Notes: generated by a model not told the origin, from the letters alone. Positions 28,640-41,799 are shown, counted from the stretch's first letter. The stretch is 64,000 nt of DNA from Trichobilharzia szidati (GCA_944472155.2 OX235273.1:101206582-101270581); one strand, 5' to 3'. Program-made: numbers and translations.

Positions 28640-28925
28640 ATATCTTATGAGGTGCAGCTTACAAAATTGACAAATTTTAAATAAACTTGAGAGTTAATCG
28701 AATTATTTAAGTATGCTAGTAGATGGTGACTAACAGTGGAATCCAGGATGAGCATTTCGTCCTATTTGGGACTCGTCAACTGGGTGTACCTGCATTTCCC
28801 ACCGAGACTGGAACCCAGTGCCCATAGTTTCAAACTCCAAAGCGTTATCCACTAGACCATTTCCATCTGCACGAGAAGCCGATATGTCAACCTGAAACCG
28901 AGCACTTCGGTTCAATCAATAGACG
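28640..28925 (-). mobile_element. tRNA-derived SINE with hammerhead core (GGTCTAGTGG family)
   Basis: On the - strand: TTCCCGTCTATTGATTGAAC leader, A box TGGTCTAGTGG (28859-28849, exact consensus), B box-like GGTTCCAGTCT (28815-28805), then the ribozyme region and GGATTCCACTGTTAGTCACC. A second member forms the palindrome at 41640-41965. Confidence 0.85.
28743..28783 (-). ncRNA. Hammerhead ribozyme with C3 to U core change
   Basis: Stem I CCAG/CTGG, core TTGACGA (canonical CTGACGA would need C first), stem II GTCC/GGAC with loop CAAATA, GAAA, two-pair stem III (AT/AT, loop GCTC) and cleavage triplet ATC. Everything fits except C3, whose pair with G8 is needed for activity; probably inactive or weak. 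Confidence 0.7.
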
Positions 28926-31880
28926 GGAAAATCTTAAATTCAATTATATTTAAGTATATGCTTGAATCATTATATGACCTTACATATTGAATTCATTGTT
29001 TTAAGACCAAAATCTGACTTGTTGTAGTCAGTAAGAAGATCTTCACGCCCTACCGCACAGCTGACAAAAGTTCTTTGAGACACGCACAGACACAAAACTT
29101 TCCAGACTCATCAAAATAATTGTTATTTGTCGTGAGACATATGGTTCTGTTCAACAATAATAACATCGAAAATTCTAAAAAAAAATCACCTCAACAGTTC
29201 CGTTTAGCAGCCAAGGGTATTTTCTAAGTACAAAACAGATACTGTACAACAGAATCAGTTAATCAAAATGTAAGAAGTACCTCATAGTCAAGTAGAATAT
29301 TCCCAACAAGGTAGGATGAACCCTCTATCCACAAGAACCATGCACCAGTAATTCCTCCCCCCCAGACAGTCGGGAGTCGACATGACCCTCATTTACTTAA
29401 ATAAAATCACATCGTTAAACAACACATTATCAATATGTCATACAACCACAAAGAGAAATAGTAAAATCAGAGACTAAACAGATAGGGATAACGACAAATA
29501 ATACGGATAAAATCAAACTACGATATGCAAATGGCAAAATAATGATATACAGTCTAGGTGGAAAACGGATGATAACTACAAGGTTAACTGAAACACTCAA
29601 AAAAGTATAAATATATTATGATTAGATTGCTGAAGAGGGTATTTAGTTCACAATATTTGACCACATGACAATGTAAATGGTGTGAAACAAACGTCGTACA
29701 TTTAAAAAAGTTGATATTTTTAATTTATACAGGGAGCTTTCTTACACAGATGACAGTAGTCAGTAACAAAACATTTCGGAGAGAGGCGATAACGTCTTGA
29801 GATGTCCAGTATTTTGTCGTATGCTGCTGGAATATGTTAGTCGACACTTTATTGATTGTTATATAACTAAGTGAACACAAACGCTCGTAGGTAATTGTTG
29901 GTAGTGTGACTATATCAAATGAACTGAAATTTAATGTTTTTCTGTTTGAAACAGTACTTCAACAGTTAATGAACTACTTATAAAAGTTATGTCTTGAATA
30001 AATTTGTTTTCCAAAAATGGTTCCCGACACTGTATAGTTGGAACAGCGGAGATTATTGCCAGTAGTCATAATAGAAGTGTAAGACTTGGATAATTGCAAG
30101 TGTTTCAATCCATACTAATTTGTTTATTGGATATATCACACAGGGAAAATGTATTATGTACTGGAGGACGCTTCGAACTCAACTTATCGTTCACATCCCT
30201 ATCAACCATACCTATGCAACTGCCCCTTCTAGTTCTTCTTTCATGTCTATTGTGAGAATAGTAGAATTCCCCGTAGCAGGTATTAGGCCATTCCTATAGA
30301 GCTCATTTTCATCTGATTAGATTAATAAAGCCTCTGTCCTTCCAGTCTTTTACATTATAGGGTTGTATGTGATTATATGCAGTACCATAGCTGGGCTCTT
30401 TTCAGGATTTATCTTATTATGGTCATCTAATTCAGAATTTGCTTCTTTTTTATGTTCAACCATTTGATTGACCCCATCCCACTACTGTGACAAAAGTATT
30501 CAACCTGATAATCATTAATTTGTTTTATTGGTTCTACAGGATCATTTCACCAGCAGAATTATTTTCTAGGTGCATGTTTGAGTTCACATCTCATACTTAT
30601 TTCTACCCTGTAGAATGTTCCCTCTTCGCACAACAGCACTGCAGATATTTGACATTCAGTCTTCTTGGTGATATCGCCTTTCTGTGTATTTTTGCTCTCT
30701 ATGTATCACTAATCTTGGAGTCATCTTTTTCTCACAATTTCGAATATACATCTCATGCTAGTACACAGTGTGCTCAAACATAGTCTGCGGTTGATTTATA
30801 GATCCTTAGAGTGCCACAATCAGGTTTCAAAGGAAAAGCATAGGGGAGTGGGAGAACGAATGAATGAATTATTATTACACCTTTATCTTTCATATTAATA
30901 TTCTTAGCATGGCTGACAGAGTGCTTCAGTTATCTCAGGACTTCAGAAATAATTTAACACAGGACTCATTCGGTCTTAATAATGACAGGTGTTAGCGAAT
31001 TTTATCACCTAAAGTCCTTTTCTTTTTCAAATGGAAAACATTTTTCCAGGTAATCATGGTTTTTGAAGAAAATCTGAAGTAGAGACAATGTAACAGTTTA
31101 CAATGAGATAAAGTTTAAATTTGAAACTGCCATTTGCACATCTTTCCCGTACTGTGTTTCTTTTCTCTTCCTTTCGTGTTTCGTTTGTTATTTCACAAGG
31201 ATCTTCTGGTTCTCCTTTATATGTAATTCATCCACCATTCCATTATTCAATATTTTTGCAAACGACATCACACACAATACAGGTTTTACAAAATCTTGTC
31301 AGCACGTCATGCCATAATGTATTATAACACTTGCATAATTTATGTATCCTAGTTATACTCCAATACACTTTTATACAATCTGCATAAGATTTCTAGGGCA
31401 GTATAATCGTTTTACAATAAGTTACTGCTTTCCTGAAATGATATATTTACTCGGCGTGACTTCAATTTAAACGATGATTTCATGACACTCCTCATAACAC
31501 AAAAACACAGGAAGTATAACAGATTTTAACTGGTTACTTATAACACATGTTCGGCGTGAGCATTTCATCTCATTTCACCGTTATTCGTAACACTTCCGTT
31601 AACTTCGCATGAAACCTTACTGGTGATTTTTCGACAGATACAAAAGTCTCTTAGAAGCAAAAGATTTCATACCGTAGGATTTGATTGAATACATCATAAA
31701 ACGTATTTTACTGTTATCATTGGTATGGTTATTATCTTCGAATAACGAAGCACTGAAATTCATACTTCTACACTCTTATTACTGTGTTTGAATCATGAAT
31801 AAAAGCTGTTAAAGGGATGTTATACGATTAAGTCAACATATTTTAGATTGTAAAATGTGGGATTTCTGGGATCTGAACGC
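28926..31880. other. Intergenic sequence, no recognised feature
   Basis: About 3 kb with no clear retroelement motif or host exon. The open frames at 30487-30783 and 31121-31327 have no domain signature. Confidence 0.4.
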
Positions 31881-32075
31881 TTTCAAGTTCACTTACGAAC
31901 TGAAGTTTTTTAGAAAACCAGCTGAAACCAAAGATAACTGGATAGATGTTCCACCCTATTCTGTAAATCCTTGGTAGTACGCACCCATAATATAAGGGTT
32001 TCAGCTTCAGGGTCTTCAGGTTACGAAGTGATTCGGTTGACCATTCAACTACTGGGACATGATTCAGTGGCCCAT
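31880..32075 (-). mobile_element. Sm-alpha-like SINE, decayed
   Basis: On the - strand: GTAGTTGAATGGTCAACCG head, GACCCTGAAGCTGAAACCC, then GGTGCGTACTACCAAGGAT, AGAATAGGGTGGAACATCTA and TCCAGTTATC, i.e. the ribozyme block with several changes (GTGGAA for GCGAAA). Tail TTTCAGCTGGTTTTCTAAAA. Confidence 0.55.
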
Positions 32076-32334
32076 AAGCTGTGACCTTTTGCAGTTTCTA
32101 ATGTAAAGCACCGCCACTGGTTAATATCATCAGCGAGTATCAGTCCCCGCACTCAACTATGAGAGCTCCACTGGTCAAGATGCCTCAAGAGAATTTCAGG
32201 TAACTTCATCCCATAGTCAGTCTCCAGTGAGCATTGACCTGATTCTCAAGTATTGGTCCACAATTATCTGATTGATTTAAAGCTTGAACACGAAATAATA
32301 TCAGTTAAAAGACCACTGAATATCACTGAGGACT

Positions 32335-32535
32335 GTTTGATTTGCCCCAGTGGCTGAATAGTCAGTTCACTCAACTCGCAAACTGAAGTTCCTGGGTTCG
32401 AATCCGCCACAGTCATAGTCAGATACTGCTGAATGAACTCCTGTTCAGACGTAACAACTGCCTAATATTTCTTGGTTAACAGTGGTTCCTTGACTGATGC
32501 CAGGTCTCATAGACATTTTAAATATCAGTTTGAAT
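32335..32535 (+). mobile_element. tRNA-derived SINE, Sm-alpha-like
   Basis: GGCTGAATAGTCAGTTCACT and GGGTTCGAATCC (perfect B box at about 32395-32406), followed by GATACTGCTGAATGAACTCC and CAGACGTAACAACTGCC, a worn ribozyme block, and the tail AACAGTGGTTCCTTGACTGA. Confidence 0.65.
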
Positions 32536-32689
32536 TGACTTACCTTCGGAAAAATTAGCTTCAAATTGCGTTAGCCAAATGAAGATACAATGATGAAGGA
32601 GTAGGCTTCCATCTTTGGTGTCGCTGCCTTTTTTTGAGTGGTTTAGACGAGAATCTTTCCGAAAATACTAACATCATCTACAGGGCCTA

Positions 32690-33310
32690 ACAACAGTCGA
32701 CATTCTTCCTTCTTTTCTTGAACTGGGTTGCTTGTAATCGCTTGGCATTGTATAATTAAAGCTTTGATGCCTTCTGAATTCATTCTTGCTATCATTACTT
32801 TGGAAGAGATTTTTAGTCACGGCATAATAACTTTGGATGCCATCGATGAAATGATGATAAACACTCCCTTAATGTGCCCATGGTTATTGTATTGGCGACC
32901 AGAGTAGATTATTGACCTTTCAACTAGAAACTTGATGGGTCCAATTTAATTCTGTCTGATCACAGATTCCGAGCACCGCTGTACCAATCTTCTCATTTGT
33001 TTAGCAATTTGATCAAACGTTCCAACTCTAAAGACTGTGTGAACATTTTGTGTCCTTATGGTTATTTTCGCTTTCACTGAAAGAGGATACATCTTCTGAC
33101 TGGCTTTCCGAAGGCCTTCACAAGTCAGTGTCATTCTCCTTCTCCGATAACAGTGAAGAATGAGTTTGATCATTTTTTTGCGATTTGCAGTTTCTGTAGC
33201 GACTGGATTGATTTTAAAGGGTAGAATAGGCAGCCTAATGCTCGACCCTCCCTCTTTTTAAAGGCTAGTGAACTAGGTTGTACCGAGTACTGTGGAAGGC
33301 TGTAATTCTA
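32690..33310 (-). mobile_element. RTE-like retrotransposon 5' end with endonuclease start
   Basis: On the - strand a leader CCCTCCCTCTTTTTAAA-type 5' UTR (around 33240-33260 on +) is followed by a frame reading TIRTQNVHTVFRVGTFDQIA and KQMRRL, which is the TWNVRTM...(D)Q(I/L) start of the APE-type endonuclease of RTE elements. Further on, NNHGHIKGVFI, SSMASKVIMP and KNEFRR can be read in broken frames. Retains the 5' end, which is unusual for a LINE remnant. Confidence 0.65.
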
Positions 33311-34989
33311 TGTAAGATGAGTAATTTTTGTACAACACGCAGTGATTGACATCTGGAAAACTGTTTGAGCACAATCTACCTGGATGAGAGAAAAAAACAT
33401 ATGAACCAAATAATTATTATCATTAGGCATTTTGAATACATGCTGTATCACTGTGAGTTATATAAAGTTAACTTATCCAGTGTGGAATTTAACTTCATGT
33501 AATGATATTCAAGGTAAGGAAAGTGACTGTTCGAACTTCCTGTCAACATACAGGTTCTGATTCGGATGACCTCAGCTGTATTTAGAAAAGAACAGTTTAT
33601 ACAGCCAAATTTAGGTTAGTTAGGATATGGCAGATAACCCTGAGCCTCTCATTAAGACAGTCGTCTGAACAGATTACTCTAAATCTATGAACCAAATACT
33701 TTACTGATTTCTCTATATGTTTCAAAGCATGAATCTCCAAAACAATGAGTTTACTGACCTGACGATGTAGGCTTTCCATACGTACTCTCTCTCTTCACAT
33801 CAAAAGATAAAAACTGTTCACAGTTAAGTAATCGAAGTCGAGTTTATCGAGAGGAATCAATATTACACTTAAACAGTGTTCTAAAAACTTATATCATATT
33901 TAAGTTAGCTATAAAAATGTTGTCTAGAGGGACAGTAAGAGCCTCACAATTTGACTCATCAGCCTAGAGAACGTAGCCACGGACATCAAGCAATGTATGC
34001 TATATGTTTTTAACTTTTAGCGCCCCTTCATAAACTCCGACTGCAGGCCCATAAAACTAATTCATGTACACACGTTATACGTTTGCAGAAACTAATCTTA
34101 CATATGCTTATGGAATATTTGCCAATGTATTACTGAACATTGCTTTTCGTTTTGTTATGTGTATATTTTACGTGGTTATGTACTTTCTCGTTCGTTTCGC
34201 GCCTTTCGAAATTTGATCTCGTTAACAAAACATATTTACAAGTTTTCACTTGTGCTTCTCAATACAATGTTCTTCATCTTGTACCGTGTGCAGCGTCAGC
34301 ACGTAGCGGAACGTGAAAACGTGGGCGTACTGTGGAATTATAAACGGAAAAGAAGTTAGTACCCTATAAACTCATTGTTACATCAGATCACGACTTACTT
34401 GTCAGTCCTAACTGATCAAACTGCCATGAGTATCCTTCACACCACCATTATTCCCTTTTGAACAACTAGTCAATAAATCACTCGATTCTTGAGGAAGACC
34501 ACTGATACATTATGTTTTACTATATTTTAACCTATTCATTTTAATAACACTTTATGAGAAGTATCATCACATAGATTATCAAATCAAACGTGATCTCTCT
34601 AGAAATAAAGCCAGTCCAAATATATTTACTTTCTAATAACAATTTGTATTGCAGATACATTTAATCAAACCGGAAATGTTGTAAAACTCCACAAAAAGAC
34701 AAAATTGATCCCATAATAAATGAGAATTTGTACGCAATTTATCATTGTGGGCAACAAATAGTTGTCAGGAAAAAGACACATATTTCATCACTTGTGTATT
34801 TAGACTTTTTCCACAAGTATATTTTATATGAATGTGAATGCCTACTGAAAGGTCTGGATGATTATATAGTTTCTTCGTCGTCTTTATCCCTTATATATCA
34901 GGCGAAAGTAACTCTTGCAAAACAGAAAGTAGTGTAATTCATTCTTGCAGTTCTGTCTCCTCAAGCGGTTTTCAAGTGTCACTTTAGCA
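33311..34989. other. Intergenic sequence, no recognised feature
   Basis: No motif recognised. Short frames on both strands lack signatures. Confidence 0.4.
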
Positions 34990-36290
34990 AGGCTCACAAA
35001 ATCAATCTATTTACCATTAGCAGAAACAGGCAGGATTTTAAAAATCTCGTCATGTACTGACTGAGTGACTGCACTGCGCATCACCATCGAAAAGAACTTC
35101 AAGTGGCACTCAACTCATCGTCTGTGAAGAAGGCTTCGAGAATGTCGATAGCGAAGGAAGCAGCAAATTGCTTCAAAACCTTATCAATTTCACTCAACGG
35201 TTATATAGTGATGCTACCTAAAAAGTAATTAAGACAAGGATGATTTGTCTCCCTGATGATGTTTCTGATTCTGTTGTTCTGGATCACATGGCAGACTTTA
35301 GGGACTGCATAGAAGGGCATGCTTATGACTGAACAATATACTACGTGATCTAAACTTTGCGGATGATTTATATTTCATGTCACTTAAGACTACTAAGTTT
35401 GTGAAAAAAATAGTGAAGGAAGGACTATTCGTTAAAAAAGACAAGACAGAGTTGATGAAGATGACCAAAGAACAGGAACAACACACCACTCGCCATCAGT
35501 CTAAGGAATCTAAGGAATGCTATCTGTTTTAGTAGCCTGGATAGCTATTACACGCGGCTCCGTGAAATTCAGCCAAGATCAGAGAAGCAAGACAAGCGTT
35601 CATTACTTAGAAATTGATGTGCTCTACAGGATTCAGAATAAGGAAGAAGATTAGAGTTTCCAAATGTCATATGTGAAGTGAGTGTTTCTATATGGTTCAG
35701 GGACTTGCCTCACTGATCATAGACTGTAGATTTAATTCAGCATATGACTTCACCTAACACTGAAGATCAAATGATTAGCTGGAAAGGATAATCATCCATT
35801 TATGTCCATTGGTCACCAAATGTTCTCATGCAATTTTTAATTGCATTCCAAACTACCTTTGGGCACTTCTAGGGGACCAAGGATCGAACAGCAACACGTC
35901 ACATGATGTTTTATTTGAAAATCCTGGTTAAAGAGAAAATATTACGTAACAGACTACCCTGAAAGATGTACATATTGTGTAAACGTATTGTGTAGATTTA
36001 AGCTATAATTATTTAAAAAATATCAAGCAGAAATGAAATCTACCAGTGCAGCTAACAAATATAGATTTTATTGACCAACTGGTTTTAGGAGAAGACGTAT
36101 ATATACTGAACATAAGCTGAACAGACTGTTGAGTGGCATCACTCACCAATTTGGAGCCTGGATCCCGGAGTGGTGAGTGACAGGTTTGCCTTACTGTGAT
36201 GACCTGCAGGAAATAATGTGAAGAGACAGTGAAACCTTGTGAGCAGTGAGGGATTCAGTTGTAAGTCAAGATAGAAAATCTAGGGAAGTT
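34990..36290 (+). mobile_element. RTE/SR2-like retrotransposon, decayed
   Basis: RT pieces are visible in changing frames: ITIEKNFKWHSTHRL (before motif A), LRDLNFADDLYFMSLKTTK with GLFVKKDKTELMKMTK (FADD motif at about 35355), then KTSVHYLEIDVLYRIQNKEE and the 3' tail segment at 36127-36250 (GAGTGGCATCACT..., GTGGTGAGTGACAGG). The stretch at about 35890-36120 does not fit the family and may be an insertion. Confidence 0.7.
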
Positions 36291-37639
36291 GGAATACAGT
36301 GTTCAAGCCCCATATTCCACTCCGGGATGCAAATAATGAATAGTAATTATCATAAGCATTTTTTTATACTGATTTCTACTGACACATTGTTTAACAAAAA
36401 TCTAACTACCATGGTTTGTTTGTTATGGTGTGTGAGTATTCCCTTGTAACAAATTTCGTTTTAACGTTTCTTAACGTGAATTTAAGAGACAAAACCTAAT
36501 GCAAGCTTTAATAGACTAACCTTCGAAGTAGTTGTGCAATATTAAGACATGTTTCTCTTGTTTCTTGTAATTGTTAACTTCCTGTAATTTTTTTGGTTTT
36601 CAGTGAATTTTAGATAACTGGACCCAACTGTTTATCCTGTAATTATTATAACTCTCTGCTGAATTGACTGCAGCAGTTTCAATTTTGTATTTTTTAATTG
36701 TACTTGAAACGAAGAGCATGTGAGCTTTTCCTACTGCTTTTTTCGAAGAGAGATGATTTTAAAGTCAGCTGTCTTCTGAGGATTAGCTAACTGAATTTAT
36801 TATACACACTGTCTGATGAAATAAATATTTAATGTTCACGGATGGTAATAACATACCCTGATTTTCTATGACTTCGTTAACTAGAGGTAAACATAAACAT
36901 ACTGAGTAACCTAGAATAAAGTCACCCATATGAAACGAATTCACAAGAAATACAAATGATTGGATTCTTACCGAAACATTACTCATTCCTGTAAGATTTG
37001 AAGAAATTTTTACTATAAAGGATTTATAAAAGGTTTAAGAAATGGATATTCATTGAGGTTTGGCAAAACCATTGGTAAGCTAGGCAAAAGAAGGTACATA
37101 GAAAGAGTTACGCTTGGATTTAGACAATAGGGGGAATAGTGCTAACAACATCCTTAAAAACTCTTTTGTGATAAGAATAAGCAATATATTGTGTTCTGTC
37201 ACTGTATGATTGATAAACTATTCAGTAATGCGCCTTAATTTTAAATCTTATAGTTTCATGTGCATTTACCAGTTCACCTGTTGTTGAGTAGTTAGGCATA
37301 TCGGATGTTTGCGGAGGAAATAAACCCTGTCAAGTTCTAGAGCACTTGACAAATCGAATGACAATGGGAAAATGAAAAACCATTCGTTCATCTATAGTAT
37401 AGTAGACAATGACCATTGGCGATATGCCTGTCAGAAGAGTTCACAACACTTGTTTCACTCTACGTTACCACATTCTATCATTTTTCTTTTTAATGACAAT
37501 AGTTTACTCACCCTGATTTCCTATTTTATTGTATTTGGTGTCAGGTAACACATTCCGATTTTCCATTTTCCAATGAACTTAATGTGAATTAATTAGCTGT
37601 ACTATGTATTATTTCGTGTCAAATGACTTTTGTATTATT
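36291..37639. other. Intergenic sequence, no recognised feature
   Basis: No motif recognised. Confidence 0.4.
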
Positions 37640-39950
37640 AATATTATTATCATTCATTTCCTGTATTCCGGTTGGAATAGAGGATTGCAGCAGCACATCA
37701 CCACTGAAAGTGATACTCTGTCAACTCTAGAAAACTGCTCCACGACCGCCTACAAAGTTTTGTTTTCTTCCCATAAGATCGCATCAACACCCCACCTAGG
37801 CACTCAAACGGTAGATTCTCACTTGAATTCCCTTCAACATCCTGATTTGTGATGTCACTTGAATGTTTCATCAGCATATCTTTAAAACATACTTCTTTTC
37901 TTCCTATTTATTTGTTGGGTAATATTTTCTTGGTTTGTTGGCTGATAGATTTCCATATTGCTTATCCTTGTGAAGTATGAAAATGTTTGAGGTGCACAGA
38001 TGGCGCTACTTAAGGACGTTCCAAATTAGGTGATGGGTAGGCAGCGATTTCACTACCAAACTTGACTCGGTTCACTGTTGTGAAGTGCTGACTTGCAGGG
38101 TTTGCTTTTCCAAATACTAGCATGTGCCGGTGTCAGCTTTGCATCTGATATGTCCTTTAGTCTTTCCTGAAGCGGACAGGGGTATAGTTACGCGGCAATC
38201 TTTTCCAGGGCCAAAGTTATCCTTTGATCTTCTTCTAATCCACAGTTAGCTTTCCCTTCTTCTACACCTTTGGTAACAGTGGTATCGACATGTCTGCTGA
38301 AGTCTCTAGGTCCGTTTCCATTGAACATCAATGCATTCTATTCAGTCCTGCTGACTTTCCAGCTTTCAGTATATTTGTTATACTTAGGACTAGTGCTTCC
38401 GTCAGATTCCAGGTGTTCACTTGCTGTTTTGCATCTGGGGATATTTTCGGACGAGTAGCAGGTGGCGGTTGGTTCAAGAGTTCTTTCGAAATGATAAGTC
38501 TTTCTTTTCTTTTGTTTCTTTCCCTTGGTTTATCCTGTCCACCTTCTGTTTTTCTTATCCCTCTCTCCTCTATTTTTTTTTGATTTACAGCTTGATTTCC
38601 ACACCGTATTTTCAGTACAAGTGTGGAACTTTCAGCATGGATATCGGTTGCCCAAATTCAGGCATACCATAGATATCGGGTGTGCGCCGGCAGGGGTTCG
38701 AACCCCGGACCATGTGCATGGTCGGCGAGAGTCCTAACCACTGTGCCACCGACGCACTTCTAGTAGTCTGCAGAGGGCTATTCTTTGCCCTGCCACTTTT
38801 TCCTTCTTAACGCAACTAATCCGGTTTAGTTTAAAATCACCTTCAGAGAGTTAGAGTGACACTTCACACGTTTCTTTGGCGATTGTGCATAGTGTTTAAA
38901 AGTTTCTCCTGATACCTGAGTGAATGTACCTTTATTGATTTCATCCTTCAGTTTCTGTGTGCAGAACTTGAATTGTGTTTTATCTATAGCTGCTTTATTG
39001 GTTTTGAACCTAACTTTGAAGGTTACTTACACCAGACAATGGTCTGAGCCCACATCTAATCTACTTCTTGATTTTATGTCCGAAAGACTACATCTCAGCT
39101 TTCTTGAAATCGATGTGAAATCTGTCTGATGTTGGCATGCATATCTTGTGAAGCCCATGTCACTCTGTGGATGTCCTTATGCTTGTAGACACTAGTTCTG
39201 ATCAGCATATCATGGGGAGCAAAAAGATTTCAGACACTTTTGTATTCTCATTCATTTCATGACTATACCTGTTCTTGTGTTACCTGTTATCTGTGTGACA
39301 CACATGTCACTCACCGAAATTTGATGAAGCCTTCTGGTAAGGAATTGTGCAGTACTGTTTACAGTCGCCCATAGAAGTCCATCTTCTATTGGACTGCGTT
39401 ATGTGTAAGAGCATAGCATTAGATGATTGCAACTTTTCCGGATTTTGAGTTAAATCTTATTGTCTTGATTTTTATAGAAACTAGTTCCCGCTGAATGCTA
39501 CCTTTAAATTTTGTTGCTTAAATGATGGTAACAATACACATCGTGAGTGTGTTCATGGTCATCTTCTTGACGACAGGAGATTACAGACCGTCTATTAACA
39601 ATTCAAAGAGTTTACTTCCATTCTGTTTGACATCACGAATTACTGAAGCGTTTTAGATCATGCCCTATAATTCCATCCACACTGTAAGCAGTCTTACCAG
39701 CCCTAAAATTGGTGCAGTATTCCAAATAACTTTGCTTAATTTTGCCTTCATTGACTGACTACACATCGATCAACTGACTTTTCAAGGACTTTTACCCGTT
39801 GCCATCACCAGTACCATAATTGAGGGATATTTAATTTCAGAGCAGAACAATTTAGTTTTTGCTGTTTTTTGAAGTATCTGTGGCAGTGAATTGCTTCTAA
39901 TGGGTAGGGCTTGTTATTCTTACCCTGAAACTTCTCTCATTTTGTGGGGT
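37640..39950 (-). mobile_element. RTE-like retrotransposon remnant with endonuclease region
   Basis: The 3' end on the + strand is ATTATTATC, CCGGTTGGAATAGAGGATTG at 37640-37690. Further along, the - strand gives the APE endonuclease C-terminus: TSVYKHKDIHRVTWASQD (around 39190-39130), RSRLDVGSDHCLV (GSDHxLV active-site motif, around 39060) and FKTNKAAIDKTQFKF with KLKDEINKGTFTQVSG (39010-38930). Most of the RT is missing or unrecognisable. A SINE lies within at 38583-38757. Open + strand frames here are shadows. Confidence 0.7.
38583..38757 (-). mobile_element. tRNA-derived SINE (GGTGGCACAGTGG family)
   Basis: Antisense copy of the 16861 family: GTGCGTCGGTGGCACAGTGG on the - strand, exact A box, and GGTTCGAACCCC (B box with one change) near 38697, GTGTGCGCCGGCAGGG on +, and the 3' end TTGATTTACAGCTTGATTTC (+). 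It sits inside the RTE-like remnant. Confidence 0.85.
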
Positions 39951-41639
39951 TGAGAACCTCTAGTAAAGTGGGTGAGGTTTTAATCGTCAATTTTCCAAAA
40001 ATATTTTATTTTCCTGATAAATTTGAAATGAGTAGCAAATATTAGTTATCAAATTCACCAAATAACCTACATCACTCTTCCTGATGCCATCCATGAAATC
40101 ATGCTGTTTCACTAGGGTAAAACATTGAATAAATTAATTCATATATAATCACAGTACAAACTCTCAGTAATACACAGTCATAATGGTTTAATATAGTTTA
40201 AAATCATATAACTAATAGACTCCCAGCTACCGAAAATACTTCTCTTTTAGGTCAGTATGTTTACGACGTAAAATACATCACAGTAGAAATGATTTGGTCC
40301 TAGTCTTAACGAAGCATTTAACTCTTCATGATGTCTCAACAAACCCCTAAACTACACAAGTTTGTTGAATCTTATTGTTGCTAGACATGTATTGCACCAT
40401 ATTATGTTTGAAGGAATGTCTGTTCATTTTTTACGAATTAAGCTAACTCTACGTTTTGACGATATTCGTAAACACCTTAAAATTTCTGCGTAATGTTGTT
40501 TTCCAAACGAGTCCAAATGCCTGTAATTAAACAGAATGTCTAGCTAAGTGTCATTTAAATAAAATATGTGCAAATGACTAAAAAAGTGTAAGAGGAGATT
40601 TGTCACTTTACACATATCCTGCAAGGTATATTTAGAGAATTAAAAGGTAAAAACCACCGGACACCAACCTAAATTAGCGGAGTTCAATTCGAAGAGAAAT
40701 CAACTAGATTGTAAACGTAGGTGTTACTTATAAACCCGTCAAGCAGCCTCCTTACCTTTGTCAGGTGAAAGGCGTTCACAAGACTCGCCTCAACTAAACA
40801 AGATAGGTCATTCTTGTCTCCACCCTCCTAATATTCATTTTTAACGGTCATTAAAAGGCATTCATAAACAGACTAAATAAAGTCACCAAACGTTGCCCGT
40901 ATAGGAAAAGGGGAACATTATGAAATAAATAAAGGTTTTAAAATATTTGATTTTTTGTGAAAAGGCTTACGCAGGCCTTCTTTCTTTTTGATAATTTAAT
41001 ATATTCTCGTTGTAATATTAAGAATAGAAATATTTTGTGAATAGACTTTTTTCAACAAGTCTTTTATCAACTTGTACATTCGCTCACAGAAAACTGTTTT
41101 CTCTAGGGAAGCGTAAAAATGTGGGTGTCAATAATAATGATAATGATAATCATACAAATGAATTTAATTACAGAAAAGAAAATGCTACAGGTTTTTACGA
41201 ATTCGATAAATAATCTGATAATCACCATCATCAGTTGTTGAGTAGAGAAAGTCAGTCAAGCATTTGAGTAAACTGTTAATATGCAGAATGAGTGTAAGGT
41301 GTAAAGTTTGACTGTTTTGTATTAGAAGAAAAGTAGTGATTACATTCTAGCTATATTTCCTTCAAATAACTTGAGGAAGTTGACGATTTTCACTTGTCCC
41401 TCATGACAGGTAAGATTTCATAAGAACTTTCTTCAAGTGATATAGATATCTCAAACAAATGACTCTAGTGCCCTACTAAGCCTCAGGAAGGATGAGAGAA
41501 GAGCTCAGCTGTTCAAGTCATTTAGTCTGATCACCACATAATGACTTAAAGCGGCGCCTCACATAAGGTAGTATGCAGTGAAACTGGTATTTGTAAAAAG
41601 AATAAAATTTATTTAACTGAATTTGAGATTTTCCCGTCG
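39951..41639. other. Intergenic sequence, no recognised feature
   Basis: AT-rich; includes a TAATAATGATAATGATAATC microsatellite-like run near 41130. No gene or retroelement motif recognised. Confidence 0.4.
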
Positions 41640-41758
41640 ATTGATTGAACCGAAGTGCTCAGTCTCAGGTTGACATATCGGTTTCTTGTGCAGATGCTTC
41701 GACAATGTCTGGGCATGTAATTAGAGGTTAATTGGTGGATGGTGACTAGCAGTGGAAT

Positions 41759-41799
41759 CCAGGATGTCCATTTCGTCCTATTTGAGACTCATCAACTGG
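41759..41799 (-). ncRNA. Hammerhead core, left arm of palindrome (C3 to U)
   Basis: Stem I CCAG/CTGG, core TTGATGA, stem II GTCT/GGAC (one G-T pair), GAAA, triplet ATC. It has the same C3 to U change as the copy at 28743, so probably inactive. Confidence 0.65.

Noticed and set aside
30487..30783. 98-codon hydrophobic frame as a membrane protein
   Set aside because: No family signature, no splice or poly(A) context, and no similar sequence in the window.
38270..38737. Four overlapping + strand open frames
   Set aside because: No conserved motif; they overlap an antisense RTE remnant and an antisense SINE.
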